64,000 nucleotides of DNA, from positions 1 through 64,000 of the forward strand of contig ARYC01000133.1 of the NCBI GenBank assembly GCA_000711775.1, given 5' to 3'. The stretch's first letter is position 1. Each line of letters opens with the position of its first letter. The position numbers were made by a program, and so were the translations under genes. The stretch is from Oxytricha trifallax (lineage: Eukaryota; Ciliophora; Spirotrichea; Sporadotrichida; Oxytrichidae). The notes beneath the pieces were generated by a model that searched no databases, had not been told where the DNA came from, and saw only the letters and a list, made by a program, of their open reading frames with translations. Below are positions 61,407-64,000 of this stretch, one piece after another.

Positions 61407-61937
61407 ATGATATTAATTTCATTTGTTTATTTACCTTCCTATCTTAGTCCCTACTCGATCCCTCAATCCAATCAGGGGAAAGACAACTCAAGAGAAGTGA
61501 GTCTCTTCCATAAATACTTCGACTTGAAAAAGATTCTCTTTATAACAATTATTCCTCCCACGTTTCTCCTATTAATTTATTCAGTCTTAGGCGGTCTCGC
61601 TTTATTCATGTTTCTCATGGGAATCTCAACTGTGCTCGCAATTGAACTCTGGATTTTTCATGTTTACTTTAACTTTGAGGATTAATACGCATAAGCACCA
61701 CTTTTTTTACCTCAAGATAGAGGCGGCTAGTAAACATTAAATAACAGGGGTAACTAGAGCAGCTTTAGTTAAAATACATAGATTGAGAATAACTTGAACA
61801 GTTCGGGCAAGTTAGAAATGACTAAAATTGAAATGTTTAGCAATAGTGGTCAGAAAAAAATGTCAGTGGAATCTAGCTAGTAATTCGATAATTTATAGAG
61901 GCAGCAAGTACTGAGCTCAAACTAAGATGAAAAATGA
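61407..61937 (+). CDS. Small membrane protein, 176 aa
   Basis: ATG at 61407 (MILISFVYLPSYLSPY) to TGA 61935-61937. There is one N-terminal hydrophobic stretch and a strong membrane region KKILFITIIPPTFLLLIYSV followed by GGLALFMFLMGISTVLAIEL, so two or three passes. The C-terminal ~75 residues are soluble and Q/S/N-rich (QSSFSQNTQIENNLNSSGK). I do not recognise the family. Confidence 0.55.
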
Positions 61938-62089
61938 GTCAGAAATATGGGAATCCATAAGTAAACTAGCCATGTTAATTATTTAGCTAGAAATATTTAT
62001 TAAAGTTAAATTTAACAAGAACATGGAACTTAATTCCATCAAGAACCATAAATTTATATAGGAAATAAGTATAATTACTTTTTGTACCT

Positions 62090-63730
62090 TAAATAACTTA
62101 TCATCCTCAAAATCACTCTCCTCATCTTCTTATTGATGCTTACTACCGATAATCTCATCCTCTTTTAACTAACATTCTCTGGGTAAATATGAAATACAAC
62201 CAACTTCAAAGATTTCCGATTAATTTTTTTCGCTTTCTTCAAATTTTAAAGTCTTTGAGTTGTTTATGGGGTGATTTTATATTTATTAATAAGATTAGGA
62301 TCTATTTTATAAATTTACTACTCCTTATTGTAAGTATTATTTTAATATAAAAAGAATTTTTTAATTTACATAATCATATACTTGCTGACCATTGACCCAG
62401 CTTGAATAGTTTGATCTTCTTTGACTATAATTCCATAAGATATAATGGATCCTGACTAAACTTTGACGTTTTTATTGAGAACAGTTTTATCGCATATAAT
62501 TGCATTTTCTATTGTACAACCGTCATGAATTTTTACATCATTCCATATAAACTAAAAATTTAATTTGGTTAGATCTTTATAATATACCTAGAAAGTTTAA
62601 ATGAGTTTCTGATAGTCACATTATTTCCAATATGACAATTCTTTCCAATAGTTGATCTATCGATAGCTGTATGATTTCCAATTTTAGAGCCTTTAGCGAC
62701 CTAACAATTATTTGAGATAGTTGACCCTAGACCAATTTAAACATCGCCTTCTAAGTATTTGTTGAAGCTCTAGAAATGATAGTTTGAATTTGGGAAGAGC
62801 AATTTCGAATCAATGACAAATGGATGTAAGAATCTTGAAAGTATATCTTAAGTAACTTCTGCATAAGTTCTAGGATCAAGGATTCTAGCGAAATAGCCAT
62901 TCATTTCATAAGCTATGATTCTATCCTCAATGATTTCACTTGACTAGATTTGGTTGATGAAGTCGTCGTTTAAGTTTTCATAATCAAAATTATCTGTGAA
63001 GTAGTTCAGAACATCTCTACTGCATATGCTGATTTCTGAATCTACTAAATCAAATCTAATTTAGTACTTTCTTTGAGACTGCTTCATTGAGATGTACTCT
63101 TCATTAATCTTAAGAGACTTGTTATTTATGAATGATTCATACTTCATGATTTCCTTGGTCTAATCATCTAAGATTAAAGCCACTTCTTGTTACTTATTTC
63201 TAATAGGATTCGAGAATGGAACTTTGACAAACAACTTTGTGAGAACTAACTTCTTTTCCTTGTCCTCTGCCTTTATTTTGAAGTGCTCCTTCATTGCCTG
63301 ATGAATATTGACGTTTGTTATGATGTCCCCTCTACACAGAATGAACTCATGCTAAATGGTTTAAAGCTGATTGACTTCTCTGAGAGCATCACCGAGGTTT
63401 GCACTACTTTCTAGTGTTATCACATTGATCTTAACCCCTTTGTATTTTTAAGCATTGAGGAACTTATCAATTTGCGACCTATGAATGCACACAGCAATAA
63501 ATATTTCAGTCACTTTATTCATTAATAGGAATTCAATCACATAATGAAGCATAGGGACATTGGCAAGTGGGAACAGGCACTTTAACTTTTCATGGGATAC
63601 TGGCTTGAACTTGTTTTGGAAGCTTTCTGCAATGATGACTGCCTAAAGACCTCCTTTAACAAACTCTTCATAGGTATGAGCCTAATAAAAGGAATTAATG
63701 AAGATGTTAGATATATACCTCAGATGACAT
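62090..63730 (-). CDS. EIF2B5: Translation initiation factor eIF2B epsilon subunit (W2 domain not found)
   Basis: Part of the guanine-nucleotide exchange factor for eIF2. Start MSSE at 63730; a 37-nt intron (63,682-63,718) joins it to AHTYEEFVKGGLQAVIIAES. The nucleotidyltransferase-like domain follows: FKPVSHEKLKCLFPLANVPM, LHYVIEFLLMNKVTEIFIAV, SSANLGDALREVNQ, HEFILCRGDIITNVNIHQAM, RFDLVDSEISICSRDVLNYF, TDNFDYENLNDDFINQIQ. Then the left-handed beta-helix: GSKIGNHTAIDRSTIGKN, CHIGNNVTIRNSF, FIWNDVKIHDGCTIENAIIC and VKVQSGSIISYGIIV. After an AT-rich intron (~62.24-62.37 kb) only a short acidic piece remains (EDEIIGSKHQQEDEESDFED). The catalytic C-terminal W2/HEAT domain (~170 residues) is absent before the next gene, so this locus seems incomplete. 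Confidence 0.85.
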
Positions 63731-64000
63731 ATTTATTAAGATATTTATTATTCATAAAATACAAAAGTATCAGGAAAATTGTTTCAAATTATAATTTTTA
63801 CTTTATTTTGCTTGTTGGAGAAAAAATTAATAATTTACATCTTTGCTTAAATTAGTGAAAATAAAAATTATTTTATGGTAAAATTAATTTTTAATTTTTA
63901 GAATGTTAATTGATTAAATACAGAGGTAAAAAATAAAGTAGTCTGTCTCTAATTTTTATATAAATTTTTAGAAATACAAATTATATAAAAAAAATCAATT
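63731..64000. other. AT-rich 5' flank
   Basis: 270 bp of very AT-rich DNA upstream of eIF2B epsilon, up to the window end. It should hold that gene's promoter; no other gene is seen. Confidence 0.5.

Noticed and set aside
61945-62090. A second FEN1-like start (MGIHK)
   Set aside because: Similarity stops after five residues; the rest shows no nuclease motifs.
1-64000. CRISPR arrays, rRNA and tRNA genes, bacterial operons
   Set aside because: No regularly spaced repeats or conserved RNA sequences were seen, and the code and introns are those of a ciliate.

Overview
Genetic code and organism. Throughout the window TAA and TAG sit inside good reading frames and read as glutamine, and only TGA ends genes (ciliate code, table 6). 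Coding DNA is moderately AT-rich, spacers are very AT-rich, introns are mostly about 30-125 nt with GT...AG ends, and genes are tightly packed, often divergent with 60-145 bp between starts. Recognisable cilia and flagella genes (TTLL, CFAP410, MORN, LRR-ankyrin) fit a ciliate. The left edge holds the end of a Tc1/IS630-type transposon whose terminus is GGGGTTTTGGGGTTTTG. That is the architecture of the telomere-bearing elements (TBE) of hypotrich ciliates such as Oxytricha and Stylonychia. Several genes are also broken by AT-rich inserts that a paralogue or a conserved domain shows to be extra. I infer a piece of hypotrich germline (micronuclear) genome with unspliced internal eliminated sequences (IES); this is inference, not proof.

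Layout. 1-915 TBE end and transposase (-). 918-4741 large TMEM185-like membrane protein (-). 4922-5200 small membrane protein (-). 5305-9834 tubulin-tyrosine-ligase-like enzyme (-), broken by an AT-rich insert. 9835-11267 no gene seen. 11268-12740 basic Q/S-rich protein (-), divergent from the LRR-ankyrin gene 12856-18732 (+). 18733-19360 no gene seen. 19361-31020 and 31164-39452 are two tandem giant paralogues (-) joining IQ and EF-hand repeats to a calpain protease. The first is split by a roughly 1.1-kb insert carrying a 298-bp-armed palindromic element. The second contains a related short element inside its frame. 39934-40515 MaoC-like hot-dog protein (-). 40592-43431 MORN protein (+). 43513-44492 NUDT6-like Nudix hydrolase (-). 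44731-47430 a probable domesticated, catalytically dead Tc1/IS630-type transposase with a Q/M-rich N-terminus (+). 47617-48630 coiled-coil protein (-). 48775-49701 candidate C2H2-type (FAR1/FLYWCH-like) zinc-binding protein (+). 49740-50577 Q/N/S-rich protein (-). 50636-52944 TBC Rab-GAP (+). 53051-54455 NlpC/P60-YiiX-like protein (-). 54559-55615 CFAP410 (-). 55735-56946 Q/N/S-rich protein (-). 57307-58719 FEN1 (+). 58775-61199 coiled-coil protein (+). 61407-61937 membrane protein (+). 62090-63730 eIF2B epsilon (-), apparently without its C-terminal W2 domain here.

How the parts relate. There is no operon. Genes are independent units, several with cilium/cytoskeleton or calcium-signalling roles. 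The most interesting layer is the mobile one: a TBE abutting a host reading frame, a palindromic element family with G-run/C-run ends, and a host gene built from the same transposase superfamily. All calls come from reading translations by eye; no alignment or database search was run.
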